From the NCBI GenBank assembly GCA_029782145.1, contig JAKOVH010000026.1, forward strand, positions 62,001-126,000: DNA of 64,000 bases. The letters run 5' to 3'. The position numbers and the translations under genes were made by a program. Positions 51,494-61,685 of the stretch are shown piece by piece (positions within the stretch are counted from its first letter, which is position 1; every line of letters begins with the position of its first letter). The notes under the pieces are model-generated. The model was not told where the DNA came from. It saw nothing but the letters and a program-made list of their open reading frames with translations, and did not search any database. This DNA is from Actinomycetes bacterium (GTDB lineage: Bacteria > Actinomycetota > Acidimicrobiia > Acidimicrobiales > Acidimicrobilacustridaceae).

Positions 51494-53500
51494 TCAGGTG
51501 GGCCAGAGGCGCTGGCGCAGACCGGTCTGACGCACCACCCGGTTGTCGATGGCGCGTCGCAGGGCGTCCTCGCTGCCGACGAGGGTGACCGCCCGACGGG
51601 CCCGGGTGACGGCGGTGTAGAGCAGCTCGCGCGTGGCGAGGCGCGACCCCTCCGGCGGCAGGACCACCACCACCTCGTCGAACTCCGAGCCCTGGCTCTT
51701 GTGGATCGTCATGGCGTGCACCGTGTCGACGTCCTCCAGGCGTGACGGAGCGAGCAGCCGGCGAGCGCCGGCGTGGGGGAAGGCGACCCGCACCCCGTCG
51801 TCGGTGGCCACGGCGACGCCGAGGTCGCCGTTGTAGAGCTCGTTCGACGGGTCGTTGGCCGTGACCAGCACCGGTCGACCCACGTAGAACCCGCTCGGGT
51901 GGCGGCCGTCGGCGGCGAGCCACTCCTCGAACTGCCAGTTCCAGCGGGCCACGCCGAACGGCCCCCGCCGGTGGGCGCACAGCACCCGCACCTCGGCCAG
52001 CGCCGCCAACGCGGCGTCGGCGTCGCCGGCCTCGGCGGCGTCGACGGTTCGGCGGGCGCCCTCCAGCGCGGCGGCGCGCACGGCGTCGGCACCGGGGTCG
52101 GTGTCGGCCCCGGCGGTTCGCCAGTGCAGGGTCACGCCGGTGGCGGTGGGGTCGTCGGCCGCCGTCTGCAGCACGTGGACGGCGGTGTCGGCGTCGCCGG
52201 CGCGCACGGCCACGGCGAAGCGGCCCACCGGCGAGCTGGCCGGGAAGCGGTAGCTCTGGGTGAGCACGGTGACGCAGCCCGACAGCGGCCCGACGGGCGC
52301 GGCAGCGCCGGCGAGGGCGGCGTCGACCGCCGGGCCGGCCACGTCGCCCAGCACCGAGCCGGCCTCCACGCTGGCCAGCTGGCCGGGATCGCCGACGAGG
52401 ACGAGGCGGGCGTCGGGCCGCACGGCGTCGAGGAGGTGGGCCATCAACGGCAACGACACCATGGAGGTCTCGTCGACGATGACCACGTCGTGGACGAGCG
52501 GGTTGGCCCGCCGATGGCGGAAGCCGTCGGGGCGCCACCCGAGCCGCCGGTGGATGGTGGACACGTCGGCCGCGGCGAGGCGGTCGGCCAGCGACGCCGC
52601 GTCGGCCACGTCGCTGCCTCGAAGGCGGGCGGCGAGCGCCACGATGCTCTCCTGCATGCGCGCCGCGGCCTTGCCCGTGGGTGCCACCAGCGCGATGCGG
52701 GTGTCGGGCTCGGCCGCCAGCAGCACGGCGAGCAGGGCGGCGACCGTGGTGGTCTTCCCCGTTCCCGGGCCACCAACGACGACCGAGAGCTGGCCCTTGG
52801 CCCCGGCCTCGGCCGCGGCCCGCTGCTCGGGCGACGACCCGAACACGGCGAAGAGCGCGTCGAGGTCGGCCCCGCCCGACGGAGCTGCCGCGGCTGCCTC
52901 GGCCCGGCGGCGCAGCTCGGCCGCCACCCGCTCCTCGTAGACCCGGTACCGCTCGAGGTAGAGCAGGGTGCCGTCGAGCACGAGCGGCACACCACGGCCG
53001 GGCTCCGCGGCGGGCACCTGGCCGTCGACCGCAACCGCCACCAGCGGCGAGCCCGCCAGCGAGCGGCGCCAGGCGTCCACGTCGGTGGGCCACGGCAGGG
53101 CGTCGATCGACTCGGCGGCGGCCACGTCGGCGTCGCCCTCCACCTCGGCGGGGACCGACTGGCGCACGGTGGCAAGGTCGAGGCAGACGTGGCCCAGGCG
53201 CGGCGCCCGGGCGGCCAGTGCGGCGCCGAGCACCACGTCGGCCTCGGCGGGGGTCAGGACGCCGGCGCCGTCGGGACCGCCGCTCCCGTCGCCGAGGCCG
53301 GCCAACCGGGCGAGGGTGGTGGCGAGGTGGACGTCGGCGGCGCTGAGGACGCCGGCGTCGCGCCACGGCTGCAGCAGCGCCCGGGCGTCGACAGGCACTG
53401 CGACCGGCGGGCCGCTCGGGGCAGACGCAGCCGCCTCCGCCGCCTCGGGGCCGGCGGTGCCCACCTCGGGGCCGAAGAGCGAGCCCTGGCCGGCGCTCAC
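51494..53500 (-). CDS. recD: Exodeoxyribonuclease V subunit alpha (RecD helicase)
   Basis: The 668-residue protein has Walker [11 protein letters not shown] (about 250), [22 protein letters not shown], and the late [12 protein letters not shown] and [12 protein letters not shown] motifs of superfamily-1B RecD helicases. The N-terminal 200 residues match the RecD N-domain in size. It is the 5'-to-3' motor of RecBCD, which processes double-strand breaks. The GTG start overlaps the recB stop by 4 bases (GTGA), implying coupled translation. Confidence 0.92.
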   Translation of the reverse strand: MSAGQGSLFGPEVGTAGPEAAEAAASAPSGPPVAVPVDARALLQPWRDAGVLSAADVHLATTLARLAGLGDGSGGPDGAGVLTPAEADVVLGAALAARAPRLGHVCLDLATVRQSVPAEVEGDADVAAAESIDALPWPTDVDAWRRSLAGSPLVAVAVDGQVPAAEPGRGVPLVLDGTLLYLERYRVYEERVAAELRRRAEAAAAAPSGGADLDALFAVFGSSPEQRAAAEAGAKGQLSVVVGGPGTGKTTTVAALLAVLLAAEPDTRIALVAPTGKAAARMQESIVALAARLRGSDVADAASLADRLAAADVSTIHRRLGWRPDGFRHRRANPLVHDVVIVDETSMVSLPLMAHLLDAVRPDARLVLVGDPGQLASVEAGSVLGDVAGPAVDAALAGAAAPVGPLSGCVTVLTQSYRFPASSPVGRFAVAVRAGDADTAVHVLQTAADDPTATGVTLHWRTAGADTDPGADAVRAAALEGARRTVDAAEAGDADAALAALAEVRVLCAHRRGPFGVARWNWQFEEWLAADGRHPSGFYVGRPVLVTANDPSNELYNGDLGVAVATDDGVRVAFPHAGARRLLAPSRLEDVDTVHAMTIHKSQGSEFDEVVVVLPPEGSRLATRELLYTAVTRARRAVTLVGSEDALRRAIDNRVVRQTGLRQRLWPT

Positions 53501-56500
53501 GCCGCGGTCCCCGTGGCGAGCAGCCGATCGAGCTCCTCGATGGCCGCCGTCGGCGGACGCCACCACACGATGCCGGGCGCGTCCGGGCCGCCGGCCGCCG
53601 GGTCCATCCCCCGCAGGAACAGGTAGGCGGCACCCGCCAGGTGCTCGTCGGGGCGGTAGCCGCGCAGGCGCCAGCGCAGGTAGCGGTGCAGGGCGACCAG
53701 GTACAGGGTGGCCTGGAGCGGGTACCCGTGGTGGGCCATCGCCACGGCCAGGGCCGCCGGGCGGTAGTCGCCGTCGGGTAGGAGGTTCGTCTTGTAGTCG
53801 GCTAACCAGTAGCGCCCATCGGGGGTCCGGGCCACCAGGTCGATGGAGCCGGTGAGCAGGCCGGCCACATCGACCGGCTCGGCGCCGGGCCGGGCGGCAT
53901 CGTCGAACCAGGCCCGAAGGGGGTCCACGGCAGGCAGGTGGCGGGCCACGACCCCGGCGATGGTGCGGGCGTCGAGGCGCCCGAGCGGCAGGTCGAAGGC
54001 CAGCTCGTCGAGCCGGTGGCGTCGCTCGAGGTCGCGCAGGCTGTGCTGGCCCATGCAGCCGCCGAGCGGGGTGGCGAGGGCGACGAGCAGCCCCTCGGCC
54101 AGGGCGTCGGGGGTGACGGGGAGGCGCCGGTAGTGGAGCAGCTCGGCGCTTCGCTCCCGCAGCTGGTCGGCCACGTCTGCGGCGGCGAAGTCGACCCGCT
54201 CCATCACCGAGTGGACGAGGGTGCCGAAGCCGGTGCCCGCCGGTGCCGACTGCAGCGGCGTGCCCGGTGCGGGCGCCCCGAGGACGTCGAGGGGCGGCAC
54301 CACCTCGGCCTGCTCGTCGACGCCGCCCACGGCGGGACGCTCGGCCGTGGCCGCCGACGCGGTGGCGTCGGCGGCCGCCTCGGCGAGGGCGTCGATGCGG
54401 CCCTTGATCGAGCTGAACGACCACTGGTACCAGGTGCGGTCGAGGTGCCGCTCCGCCGTGCACACCGACAGCGGCTCGTCGTCACCGGCGGCGCGGGTGA
54501 GCACCGGCGGGCGCTCGGGCACCTCGGCGGCCAGCGCGCCGATGGTGCCGTCGGACGCCTTGGCCAGCGCGACCGGGTCGAGGGTGCCGCCGCCGGCGTG
54601 GGTGAGCAGCTCGCCGAGCGGCGCGTTGGCGACCTTGGGGTTCTCCGACCACCACACCACCAGGCGGTGGCGGGCCCGAGTGAGGGCGACGTAGAGCAGG
54701 CGGCGGTCCTCCCCGAAGCGCTCCTCCTTGTCGGCCGCCTGCACCGGGACGAAGGCCTTGGCCGTCGACTTCGACGGCAGCAGGCAGTTGGTGTCGATCA
54801 CGCGTCCGGCGCCGAGCTGGGCGTGGGGCAGGCCGACGAGGTTCGGGCGCTGGCGCCACAGGGTGGGGCACAGGACCACCGGGAACTCGAGGCCCTTGGC
54901 CCGGTGCACGGTGAGGACCTTCACGGTGTCGTCGTCGCGATCGATGCGACGGGCCAGCAGCTCGGGGGCGATGGCGTCCTCGTCGGTGAGGTCGGGGTCG
55001 GTGAGGGCATCGAGGGCGGCGAGCAGGGCCGACGCGGCGGCCGGGCGACCGCCCACCACACCCTGCAACAGCTCGAGCACGTGGTCGAGGTCGGTGAGGT
55101 CGCGCTCGCCGCCGGGGCGGGCCAGCACTCGCTCGAGCAGGCCACCGGCGCGCATCTCCGCCATCAGCGCGGCCAGCCCGCCGCCAGCCACGCAGGCGGC
55201 CCAGCCCCGAAGCCGCTCCACGAGCCCGCCGAAGCCGTCGGGGCCGTCGTCGTCGAGCGCATCGAGTGCGACGAGCTCGGCAGGCGTCATGCCGCCGAAC
55301 CAGGTGAGCGCGGCCGCTCGGGCCCGGGGTGCGGAGGATGGCCGCTCCAGCGCCGAGAGCAGCATGCGCCACTGGCCCGCGGCGGCACTGTCGAGGACGG
55401 AGTCGTTCGACGACGACGCCGCCGGGACGCCGGCGGCCGACAGCGAGGCCACGACGGCGGTGGCGTCGGCGTTGGAGCGAACGAGGACGCCGATGTCGGA
55501 CGCGGCGAGCGGGCGGCGCCCTCCCGGGGCGCGGGCATCGGCGATGGTGGCTTCGCCGAGCAGGCGCACCACCTCGGCGACGACGTCGCGGCGGGCGGCG
55601 GCGTTGGCGTCGGCCGCGGTGAGCTCGGGACCGATGGCGCGCAGCTGCAGCGGTGCGGCGCATGGTGACGGGTCGAGAAGAGCCTCGTCGGCGTCGGGAT
55701 CGGCGGCGGTGACCGGTTGGAACCGGACGTCGTCGTCGCCGAACGTGAAGCCCTCGAAGAGCCGTTCGAGCGCGGCGAGGAGCGGCGCGTCGGAGCGCCA
55801 GTTCTTACCGAGGCTGGTGACCGCGTCGGCCCGAGCCCGCGCGTCGAGGTAGGCCGACAGCTCCGCCGACCGGAACCGGTAGATGGACTGCTTCGGGTCG
55901 CCCACCACGACGACCGTGGCCGGCGCGGGTCCCTCCAGGAAGGCGAGGCGGAAGATGTCCCACTGCACCCGGTCGGTGTCCTGGAACTCGTCGATCATGA
56001 CGACGCGGAAGCGCTGCTGGAGCAGAGCCCGCGTGGCCTCCCCCCATGGGCCGCGCAGGAGGTCGCGGGCTTCGACCAGCAGGCTGTCGAAGGTGCGGCG
56101 GCGCAGCGCGGCCCGGCGGGCGCGGACCTCGGCCACGACCTCGTCGACGAGCTCGATCACCTGGTCGATGCGATCGGCCCGCTCGGTCTGGCCGGCTCGG
56201 TTCATCTGCGAGCGGTCGGGCACGAACAGGGTGGCGTCCGGGATGCGCAACCGCAGCCGCACCGCCTCGGCCACCTTGGCCGGCGTGGTCGGGCAGTCGC
56301 CGGTGGTGCCGAAGCGCTCGAGGAAGCGGTCGTTGACCACCTCGTCGATGTCGGAGTCGTCGTTGGTGAAGGCGACGTCGACGCCGGTGCCGGCGCCGGT
56401 GGCGACCACCCGGGAGCAGAACCCATGGATGGTGGAGATGGTGGCCGCGTCGAAGTCGGCCAGCGCCCCCTCGAGGCGAGCGCGGAAGGTGCTGCACCGC

Positions 56501-56796
56501 TCGGGGTCCGCCTGGAGGTGCCCGACGACGTCGTCGTCGCTCTTCTCGCCCGATACGAGGTGGTGCAGGGCGAGGGCCAGCTTGTCGCGGATGCGGCCTC
56601 GCAGCTCCGCGGTGGCCGCCTCGGTGAAGGACACGACGCAGATCTGGGCGGCCTCGACGCCCTCCTCGGCCACGAAGCGGGTGACGAGCCCGGCCAGCGA
56701 GTAGGTCTTGCCGGTGCCCGCGCTCGCCTCCAGGACGGTGAGGCCGGACGGGAGGTCCCCGTCGATCCGGAACTCGTCCGAGGCCGCGTCGTTCAC
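53497..56796 (-). CDS. recB: Exodeoxyribonuclease V subunit beta (RecB)
   Basis: The 1,099-residue protein starts with the UvrD-type ATPase (EASAGTGKTYSLAG, near residue 20; DEFQDTDRVQW; VGDPKQSIYRFR; LYVALTRARHRL) and ends with the RecB nuclease domain: GSIDLVARTPDGRYWLADYKTN (catalytic D and DYK). It provides the 3'-to-5' helicase and the only nuclease site of RecBCD. Its GTG start overlaps the recC stop by 4 bases, so the operon order is recC-recB-recD. Confidence 0.93.
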   Translation of the reverse strand: MNDAASDEFRIDGDLPSGLTVLEASAGTGKTYSLAGLVTRFVAEEGVEAAQICVVSFTEAATAELRGRIRDKLALALHHLVSGEKSDDDVVGHLQADPERCSTFRARLEGALADFDAATISTIHGFCSRVVATGAGTGVDVAFTNDDSDIDEVVNDRFLERFGTTGDCPTTPAKVAEAVRLRLRIPDATLFVPDRSQMNRAGQTERADRIDQVIELVDEVVAEVRARRAALRRRTFDSLLVEARDLLRGPWGEATRALLQQRFRVVMIDEFQDTDRVQWDIFRLAFLEGPAPATVVVVGDPKQSIYRFRSAELSAYLDARARADAVTSLGKNWRSDAPLLAALERLFEGFTFGDDDVRFQPVTAADPDADEALLDPSPCAAPLQLRAIGPELTAADANAAARRDVVAEVVRLLGEATIADARAPGGRRPLAASDIGVLVRSNADATAVVASLSAAGVPAASSSNDSVLDSAAAGQWRMLLSALERPSSAPRARAAALTWFGGMTPAELVALDALDDDGPDGFGGLVERLRGWAACVAGGGLAALMAEMRAGGLLERVLARPGGERDLTDLDHVLELLQGVVGGRPAAASALLAALDALTDPDLTDEDAIAPELLARRIDRDDDTVKVLTVHRAKGLEFPVVLCPTLWRQRPNLVGLPHAQLGAGRVIDTNCLLPSKSTAKAFVPVQAADKEERFGEDRRLLYVALTRARHRLVVWWSENPKVANAPLGELLTHAGGGTLDPVALAKASDGTIGALAAEVPERPPVLTRAAGDDEPLSVCTAERHLDRTWYQWSFSSIKGRIDALAEAAADATASAATAERPAVGGVDEQAEVVPPLDVLGAPAPGTPLQSAPAGTGFGTLVHSVMERVDFAAADVADQLRERSAELLHYRRLPVTPDALAEGLLVALATPLGGCMGQHSLRDLERRHRLDELAFDLPLGRLDARTIAGVVARHLPAVDPLRAWFDDAARPGAEPVDVAGLLTGSIDLVARTPDGRYWLADYKTNLLPDGDYRPAALAVAMAHHGYPLQATLYLVALHRYLRWRLRGYRPDEHLAGAAYLFLRGMDPAAGGPDAPGIVWWRPPTAAIEELDRLLATGTAA

Positions 56797-59700
56797 GAGG
56801 CGACCTCCGCCGTGGCTCGCAGGTCGAGCCCGGTGGTGGCCTCGAACGTCGACCACAGCTGCTCGGACCACCACCGCAGGCGCCCGCCCGGCCCGGGCGC
56901 GACGGGCTCGTCGGGGCGCGGCTCGAGGGCGAGGACCTCGTCGAAGTCCGCGCCGAGGGCGGTGACGACCCACCGGTCGGTGCCGTCGCCCCCGCGAGCG
57001 TTCGACCAGCCGGAGCGGGCCCTGCCCAGCCCCCCACCGCTGCGCCACACCTCCAGGGAGGTCTCGGCCACGAGCGGGACGGCGTCGCACAGGGCCCGGG
57101 TGCGGAGGTCGTCGAGGAAGGCCAGGGCCGAGAGCGCCGCCTCGGTGTCGATGGTGCGGACGCGGATCACCTTCGGGGTCGCCTTGTCCGCGGCGTCGCC
57201 GTCGCGCCCGACGGTGACGACCTCCCACAGCACGTCGGGCCGGGCTACCGCCAGCACCGCCGCCCGCACCCAGGCCCGCAGGTGGTCCTTGGCCCGCACC
57301 CGCGAGGCGGTGACCGTGACCACGAGGTGCTCGCACACGCCGCCGACCGTGCCCGACAGCCGCCGGGGTCCGGCGGGCAGCTCGACCACGGCGTCGAGAG
57401 GCAGGGGCCGGGGGTCGTGGGCCACGTCGCCGAGCTGGGCCAGCAGCTCGCGGTGCAGGGCCTCCACCCGGCGGCGGGACTCTCCGAGCGCGTCGGCGCC
57501 GAAGGCGCGCGGCGGCACCGCGCCCCGCCGCCGCTCGACGGCCTCCCACGCCCGCTCGGCGCTGTCGACGGCGTCGGGGTCGCACGCCAGCCGCACGCCC
57601 AGGAGCCGGTCGGTGACCTTCCACTCCTCGAGCGGTTCGAGCACGAGCGGGATGGTGTCGTCACGCTGCTCGTCGACCCCGGGCAGCGAGACGCCGAGGC
57701 GGTGGCGCAAGAGCAGCTCGGGGGCGTTGGTGCAGGCCATGACGAGCTCGTCGACGGGCAGCTCGGGGACGCGGCCCTCCGGCAGGGCCGGGCGAGGCAG
57801 CGGCTCCGGGAGGAACGGCACGGTGCCCGGGCGGCGGCGCCGGCGCGCCTGCGCCGCGGCGAGGGCACCCCGGTCGAAGCTCCAGGGCCGGTCGGGGAGG
57901 CCGAGGCGACCGGGGCGCAGCGCGTCGTCGGACCAGGCCTGGCGGGGGTGCTCGACGGTGATCGCCCGGCTCGGCGGGGTGCCGTCGGGCAGCCGGACGG
58001 TGGCGTCGACCACGTCGAGCAGCTCGGCCAGCGCCACCACCGGCGGGAGCTCGGCGTTGGTGCGCAGGTCGCGGCCGGTGCTGAAGAGGAGGAGCCGCTC
58101 CTCGGCGGCCAGCACCGCGTCGAGCAGCTGGGCGCGCTGCTCGCTGCGGGGGTCGCGGTCGCCGACGCACGGCTCGGCCGCCACCAGGTCCTCCGAGGAC
58201 GGGAGGCCGCCGACGCCGGTGTCGTCGAGGCCGAGCAGGCACACGACCCGGTGCGGCACCCCCCGCTGGGCGGTGAGCGACGACACGGTGACGGCGCCGC
58301 TGCTGAAGCGGGGCCGACGCCCCGGGACCGACAGCCGCGCCCGCACCAGCACGGCCAGGTCGGACGGGTCGACCGGGGTGGCGCGGGGCGCCCCGTCGAG
58401 GGAGGCGTCGTCGCGCAGCTGCTGCACCAGGTCCTCGACGCCACGCCACCGCCACGCCTCGGCGTCGGGGACGTGGCAGAGGTCGGTGAGGGCGGCGGCG
58501 AGGGCCGAGCACCACTCGTCGACCGTGCCGGCCGCCTTCAGCGCAGCCACGGCGGCGCCGAGGCGGTCGACCAGCTCGGCGAGGGCCCCCACGACCTCGA
58601 GGTCGCCGCCCTCCGGCCCGGTGTGCACGGCGACGTCGCCCGGACCCAGGCGAGGGACGTCGACGGCCATCGTCGCGCCCAGGAGGAGCTGGTCGAGCCC
58701 GGCGCGCCAGGTGTGCACGTCGAGATCGGGCGGGAGGCCGAAGGCCTCGTGGTCGGCCGGGCCCAGGCCCCACCGCACGTTGGTGGCCTCGGCCCACTCG
58801 CTGATGCGGGTGAGGGCGTCGGCGTCGAGGCCGAAGCGCAGGCGCACCGGCGGCCGCGACGCGAAGGCGATCACCGAGCTGGCCCGAAAGCGCCCCTCGA
58901 GCAGGTCGAGCAGCGCGGCCGCGGTGTCGAGCAGCGGGTCGTCCTGGCGGAGGCTGCGGTCGGCGACCCGCACGGGCACCGCCGGGACCCCGTGGCGCTC
59001 GTCGCCGGCGAACACCGCCTCGACGAGGGGCGCGAACCGGCTCGGGTCGGCGCACAGCACAGCGACGTCGCGCGGCTCGAAGCGGGGCCGGCCGTCGAGG
59101 TCGAGCTCCTCGAACAGGTGCAGCAGGGCGTCGCGCAGCACCTCCACCTGCCGCGCCGGGCCGTGGGCCCGGTGCCACCGGACGCTGGGGTCGGTGGCGG
59201 GCTCGAGCAGCGGCCGGCGGTCGGCGCTGACCGGGGGCTCGACGTCGGCCCGCACGTCGTGCTGCAGGCGCTGCAGCAAGGTGGGCGACGCGGGGAGCGG
59301 CGGCGGGTCGCTCGGGCCCGCGAGCGTGCCGCCCACCGTGCGGGCGGTGTCGACGAGCAGCAGGTTGGCCTCGCGCGACGCCCGGCCCCACCCGGTGACG
59401 AGCCGGTTGCCATCGCCCACCGGCACGTCCTCGTCGGTGCGCCGAGCGGGCAGGTGCAGCGGGCCGAGGGCGTCGCGCTGCTCGGTGACCCAGGCCCACC
59501 GGCGAGCCGACGCCACCGGCGCCAGCACGTGCACCTCGCGGTGGGCGGCCAGGGCCGCGAGCAGCTCGAGGTGGGGCGAGGGCAGCGACGCCAGGCCGAA
59601 CACGGAGACCCGGGCCGGCACGGCGGCCGGCACCTCGCCGGCCCGGAGGCGCTCGGCCGCCCGACGCAGCAGCTCCTCGTCGGTGGCTCCGCCGAGGTGC

Positions 59701-60209
59701 TCGCGCACGGCTCGCCACAGGCGCGGCTGCCAGAGCTCGTGCGACCCGAGCCGGGCGCCGGTTCCGTCGAGGTCGCGCCCGTCGCTCCAGCTGCGGACCA
59801 TCTGCGGGCGGTAGAGGGTGTAGCGGTCGAACAGGTCGGCGATGGCCCGGGCCCGCACGGCGTCGGTGGGCTGGCCCAGCTCGGGGCCCAGCTCCTGCAG
59901 CACGGCGTGCACGGCCCAGGTGAGCGGCCCGGTGGACCAGCGGCCCACGCCCGCGCCCTCGCCCACCGCCCGCTCGACGATGCCGGCGGGGAAGACGAAC
60001 TCCACGTTGGCGACCACGCCGTCGGGCACGGCCGCACCGCTGGACCCGAGCCGGCGAGCGAGCTGCGCGGTGAGCCACGCCTGCACACCGCCGCCGGGCA
60101 CGGCGACGAGCTCGGGGGTGAAGGGGTCGTCGAGCGGGTCGGCCAGCACCGCCGCCAACCGGTCGGCCAGCGGCTCCAGCGACCCCGCCACGGTCAGGTG
60201 GAACGCCAC
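56793..60209 (-). CDS. recC: Exodeoxyribonuclease V subunit gamma (RecC)
   Basis: The 1,138-residue protein is the first gene of the operon. It begins VAFHLTVAGSLEPLADRLA, contains the RecC-type segments ELVAVPGGGVQAWLTAQLA (about 40), VSVFGLASLPSPHLELLAALA (about 210), FEPRDVAVLCADPSRFAPL and VSSLTAQRGVPHRVVCLLGLDD, and lacks an intact Walker A, as expected for this inactive helicase-like subunit that recognises Chi. A GTG 6 codons upstream is an alternative start. A hairpin separates it from the VOC gene. Confidence 0.9.
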   Translation of the reverse strand: MAFHLTVAGSLEPLADRLAAVLADPLDDPFTPELVAVPGGGVQAWLTAQLARRLGSSGAAVPDGVVANVEFVFPAGIVERAVGEGAGVGRWSTGPLTWAVHAVLQELGPELGQPTDAVRARAIADLFDRYTLYRPQMVRSWSDGRDLDGTGARLGSHELWQPRLWRAVREHLGGATDEELLRRAAERLRAGEVPAAVPARVSVFGLASLPSPHLELLAALAAHREVHVLAPVASARRWAWVTEQRDALGPLHLPARRTDEDVPVGDGNRLVTGWGRASREANLLLVDTARTVGGTLAGPSDPPPLPASPTLLQRLQHDVRADVEPPVSADRRPLLEPATDPSVRWHRAHGPARQVEVLRDALLHLFEELDLDGRPRFEPRDVAVLCADPSRFAPLVEAVFAGDERHGVPAVPVRVADRSLRQDDPLLDTAAALLDLLEGRFRASSVIAFASRPPVRLRFGLDADALTRISEWAEATNVRWGLGPADHEAFGLPPDLDVHTWRAGLDQLLLGATMAVDVPRLGPGDVAVHTGPEGGDLEVVGALAELVDRLGAAVAALKAAGTVDEWCSALAAALTDLCHVPDAEAWRWRGVEDLVQQLRDDASLDGAPRATPVDPSDLAVLVRARLSVPGRRPRFSSGAVTVSSLTAQRGVPHRVVCLLGLDDTGVGGLPSSEDLVAAEPCVGDRDPRSEQRAQLLDAVLAAEERLLLFSTGRDLRTNAELPPVVALAELLDVVDATVRLPDGTPPSRAITVEHPRQAWSDDALRPGRLGLPDRPWSFDRGALAAAQARRRRRPGTVPFLPEPLPRPALPEGRVPELPVDELVMACTNAPELLLRHRLGVSLPGVDEQRDDTIPLVLEPLEEWKVTDRLLGVRLACDPDAVDSAERAWEAVERRRGAVPPRAFGADALGESRRRVEALHRELLAQLGDVAHDPRPLPLDAVVELPAGPRRLSGTVGGVCEHLVVTVTASRVRAKDHLRAWVRAAVLAVARPDVLWEVVTVGRDGDAADKATPKVIRVRTIDTEAALSALAFLDDLRTRALCDAVPLVAETSLEVWRSGGGLGRARSGWSNARGGDGTDRWVVTALGADFDEVLALEPRPDEPVAPGPGGRLRWWSEQLWSTFEATTGLDLRATAEVAS

Positions 60210-60256
60210 GTCGGCGAGGTTACCCACCCCCTGTGACAGCCCCGGGCGAGGCCCGC

Positions 60257-60299
60257 CCCGAGGCAGATCGGCTGCTGCTGGCGGCAGATCTGCCTCGGG
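60257..60299. terminator. Hairpin between the VOC and recC genes
   Basis: CCCGAGGCAGATC and GATCTGCCTCGGG form a perfect 13-bp stem around a 17-base loop. It is downstream of the VOC gene and upstream of recC on the same strand and probably separates their transcription. Confidence 0.6.
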
Positions 60300-60319
60300 A
60301 GGGCGGCTCGGAGCCGGCG

Positions 60320-61081
60320 CTACTGGTGCAGGTTGAACACCGCGCCCATGGGGTCGGCGACGGCGGCCAGCCGGCCGTAGGGAGTCTCCTCCGCCGGCAT
60401 CAGCACCGTGCCGCCGAGCTCGACGACCCGCCCGAGAGACGCGTCGATGTCGGCCGTGTCGAAGTACACGGTCCAGTGCGGGGGCACGTCGTCGGGCAGG
60501 TGGCCGGTGTCGTCCATCATCCCGGCGTACTGCAGCTCGCCCTCGACCATCGTGCGGTAGCGGAACTCCGGGGTGTCGCTCTCCACCCGGGTGGTCCAGC
60601 CGAAGACGTCCTCGTAGAACCCGGTGGCCGTCGGCAGGTCGCGGGTGTGCAGCTCGAACCAGCCCGGCGCGCCCGGCTCCATCCACCGGCCGAAGCCCCG
60701 GTGCTCGCCGGGCTGCCACATGCCGATCACCGCGCCGGTGGGGTCGCCCACCACGCCCATCACGCCGAGGTCGCCCACGGGCATGGCCGGCACGATGACG
60801 GGCAGGCCCAGCTCCTCGACCCGGGCGATGGTCTTCGCCGCGTCGGCCACCTCCAGGTAGATCGACCACACGTCGGGCATGGCGTCGTCCTGCTTGCCCA
60901 TGAGCCCGCCGATGCGCACGCCCTGGAAGGTGAAGTTGGTGTAGCCGCCGAAGTCGGGGTTGGGGTCCTCGCTCTCCCAGCGGAACAGGCCGCCGTAGAA
61001 GGTGCGAGCCCGGTCGACGTCGCCGGACATCAGGTCGACCCAGCACGGGCTGCCGATCGGGGCGTTCTCACGGATGGACAT
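60320..61081 (-). CDS. Tandem VOC-domain protein
   Basis: The 253-residue protein has two glyoxalase/VOC modules. The first has GSPCWVDLMSGDVDRARTFYGGLFRW; the second has GWFELHTRDLPTATGFYEDVFGW. Each carries the expected strand-helix pairs with acidic or His metal ligands (E, H). Similar proteins in mycobacteria (the 27-kDa CFP-30B type) have unknown substrates. The ATG follows GGAG. Confidence 0.85.
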   Translation of the reverse strand: MSIRENAPIGSPCWVDLMSGDVDRARTFYGGLFRWESEDPNPDFGGYTNFTFQGVRIGGLMGKQDDAMPDVWSIYLEVADAAKTIARVEELGLPVIVPAMPVGDLGVMGVVGDPTGAVIGMWQPGEHRGFGRWMEPGAPGWFELHTRDLPTATGFYEDVFGWTTRVESDTPEFRYRTMVEGELQYAGMMDDTGHLPDDVPPHWTVYFDTADIDASLGRVVELGGTVLMPAEETPYGRLAAVADPMGAVFNLHQ

Positions 61082-61198
61082 CGGGCGTCTCCTGGTCGAG
61101 GTGGTCGGGGTGGTCGGGGCTTGCGTCGTCGATGGGTCAGACCGGGGGCGGCCGGCGAACTCATCGGTGCACGCGCCGAGCGGCGCGACGCTGGTGGG

Positions 61199-61660
61199 GT
61201 GCCCCGCCTGCTCGTCGTGCACCACACCCCCTCGCCCGCCACCCACGCCCTGCTCGAGGCGGTGCGCTCGGGTGCGACCGACCCGAGCATCGACGGCGTG
61301 GAGGTGGTGGCCCGCGCCGCGCTGGCCGCCACCGCCGTCGACGTGCTGGAGGCCGACGGCTACCTCCTGGGCACCCCGGCCAACCTCGGCTACGTGTCGG
61401 GAGCGCTCAAGCACTTCTTCGACCAGATCTACTACCCGTGCCTGGAGGACACCCCCGGGCGCCCCTACGGGCTGTACGTCCACGGCAACGACGACACCGT
61501 CGGCGCGGTGAGGGCCGTCGAGAAGATCACCACCGGGCTGCGCTGGAAGCTGGCCCAGCCGGTGCTGTCGGTCACCGGAACGCCGGGCCGGGCGGAGCTC
61601 GACGCCGCGTGGGAGCTCGGCGCCGGCCTCGCCGCCCTGCTCGCCGAGGGGCTCGCCTGA
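61199..61660 (+). CDS. Flavodoxin family/NADPH-dependent FMN reductase-like protein
   Basis: The 153-residue protein has the flavodoxin-type phosphate loop HHTPSPATHALLEAV, the core strand DGYLLGTPANLGYVSGALKHFFDQIYYP, and YGLYVHGNDDT. It binds FMN in the usual manner of small electron-transfer flavodoxins or NAD(P)H:quinone-like oxidoreductases. The GTG start was chosen because the Rossmann strand follows immediately. The partner is unknown. Confidence 0.82.
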   Translation: MPRLLVVHHTPSPATHALLEAVRSGATDPSIDGVEVVARAALAATAVDVLEADGYLLGTPANLGYVSGALKHFFDQIYYPCLEDTPGRPYGLYVHGNDDTVGAVRAVEKITTGLRWKLAQPVLSVTGTPGRAELDAAWELGAGLAALLAEGLA

Positions 61661-61673
61661 CCGGCACGGTCGG

Positions 61674-61679
61674 TACCGT
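61674..61679 (+). promoter_or_regulatory. -10 box of the macro-domain gene
   Basis: TACCGT lies 6 bases before the ATG, with no Shine-Dalgarno sequence. It probably gives a leaderless mRNA. It sits in the 25-bp gap after the flavodoxin gene, so the macro-domain gene can be transcribed separately. Confidence 0.45.
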
Positions 61680-61685
61680 TCCGGC

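Noticed and set aside
49521..51530. Long + strand frame opposite the catalase
   Set aside because: It is the Val/Gly/Arg-rich complement of the catalase coding strand.
55717..59814. A 1,365-codon open frame on the + strand opposite recB and recC
   Set aside because: It is antisense to two well-defined genes and Arg/Ser-rich without domains, as expected for shadow frames in very GC-rich DNA.
57282..60236. A 984-codon open frame opposite recC
   Set aside because: It is full of Gly, Arg, Val and His low-complexity sequence and mirrors recC codon structure; no motif is present.
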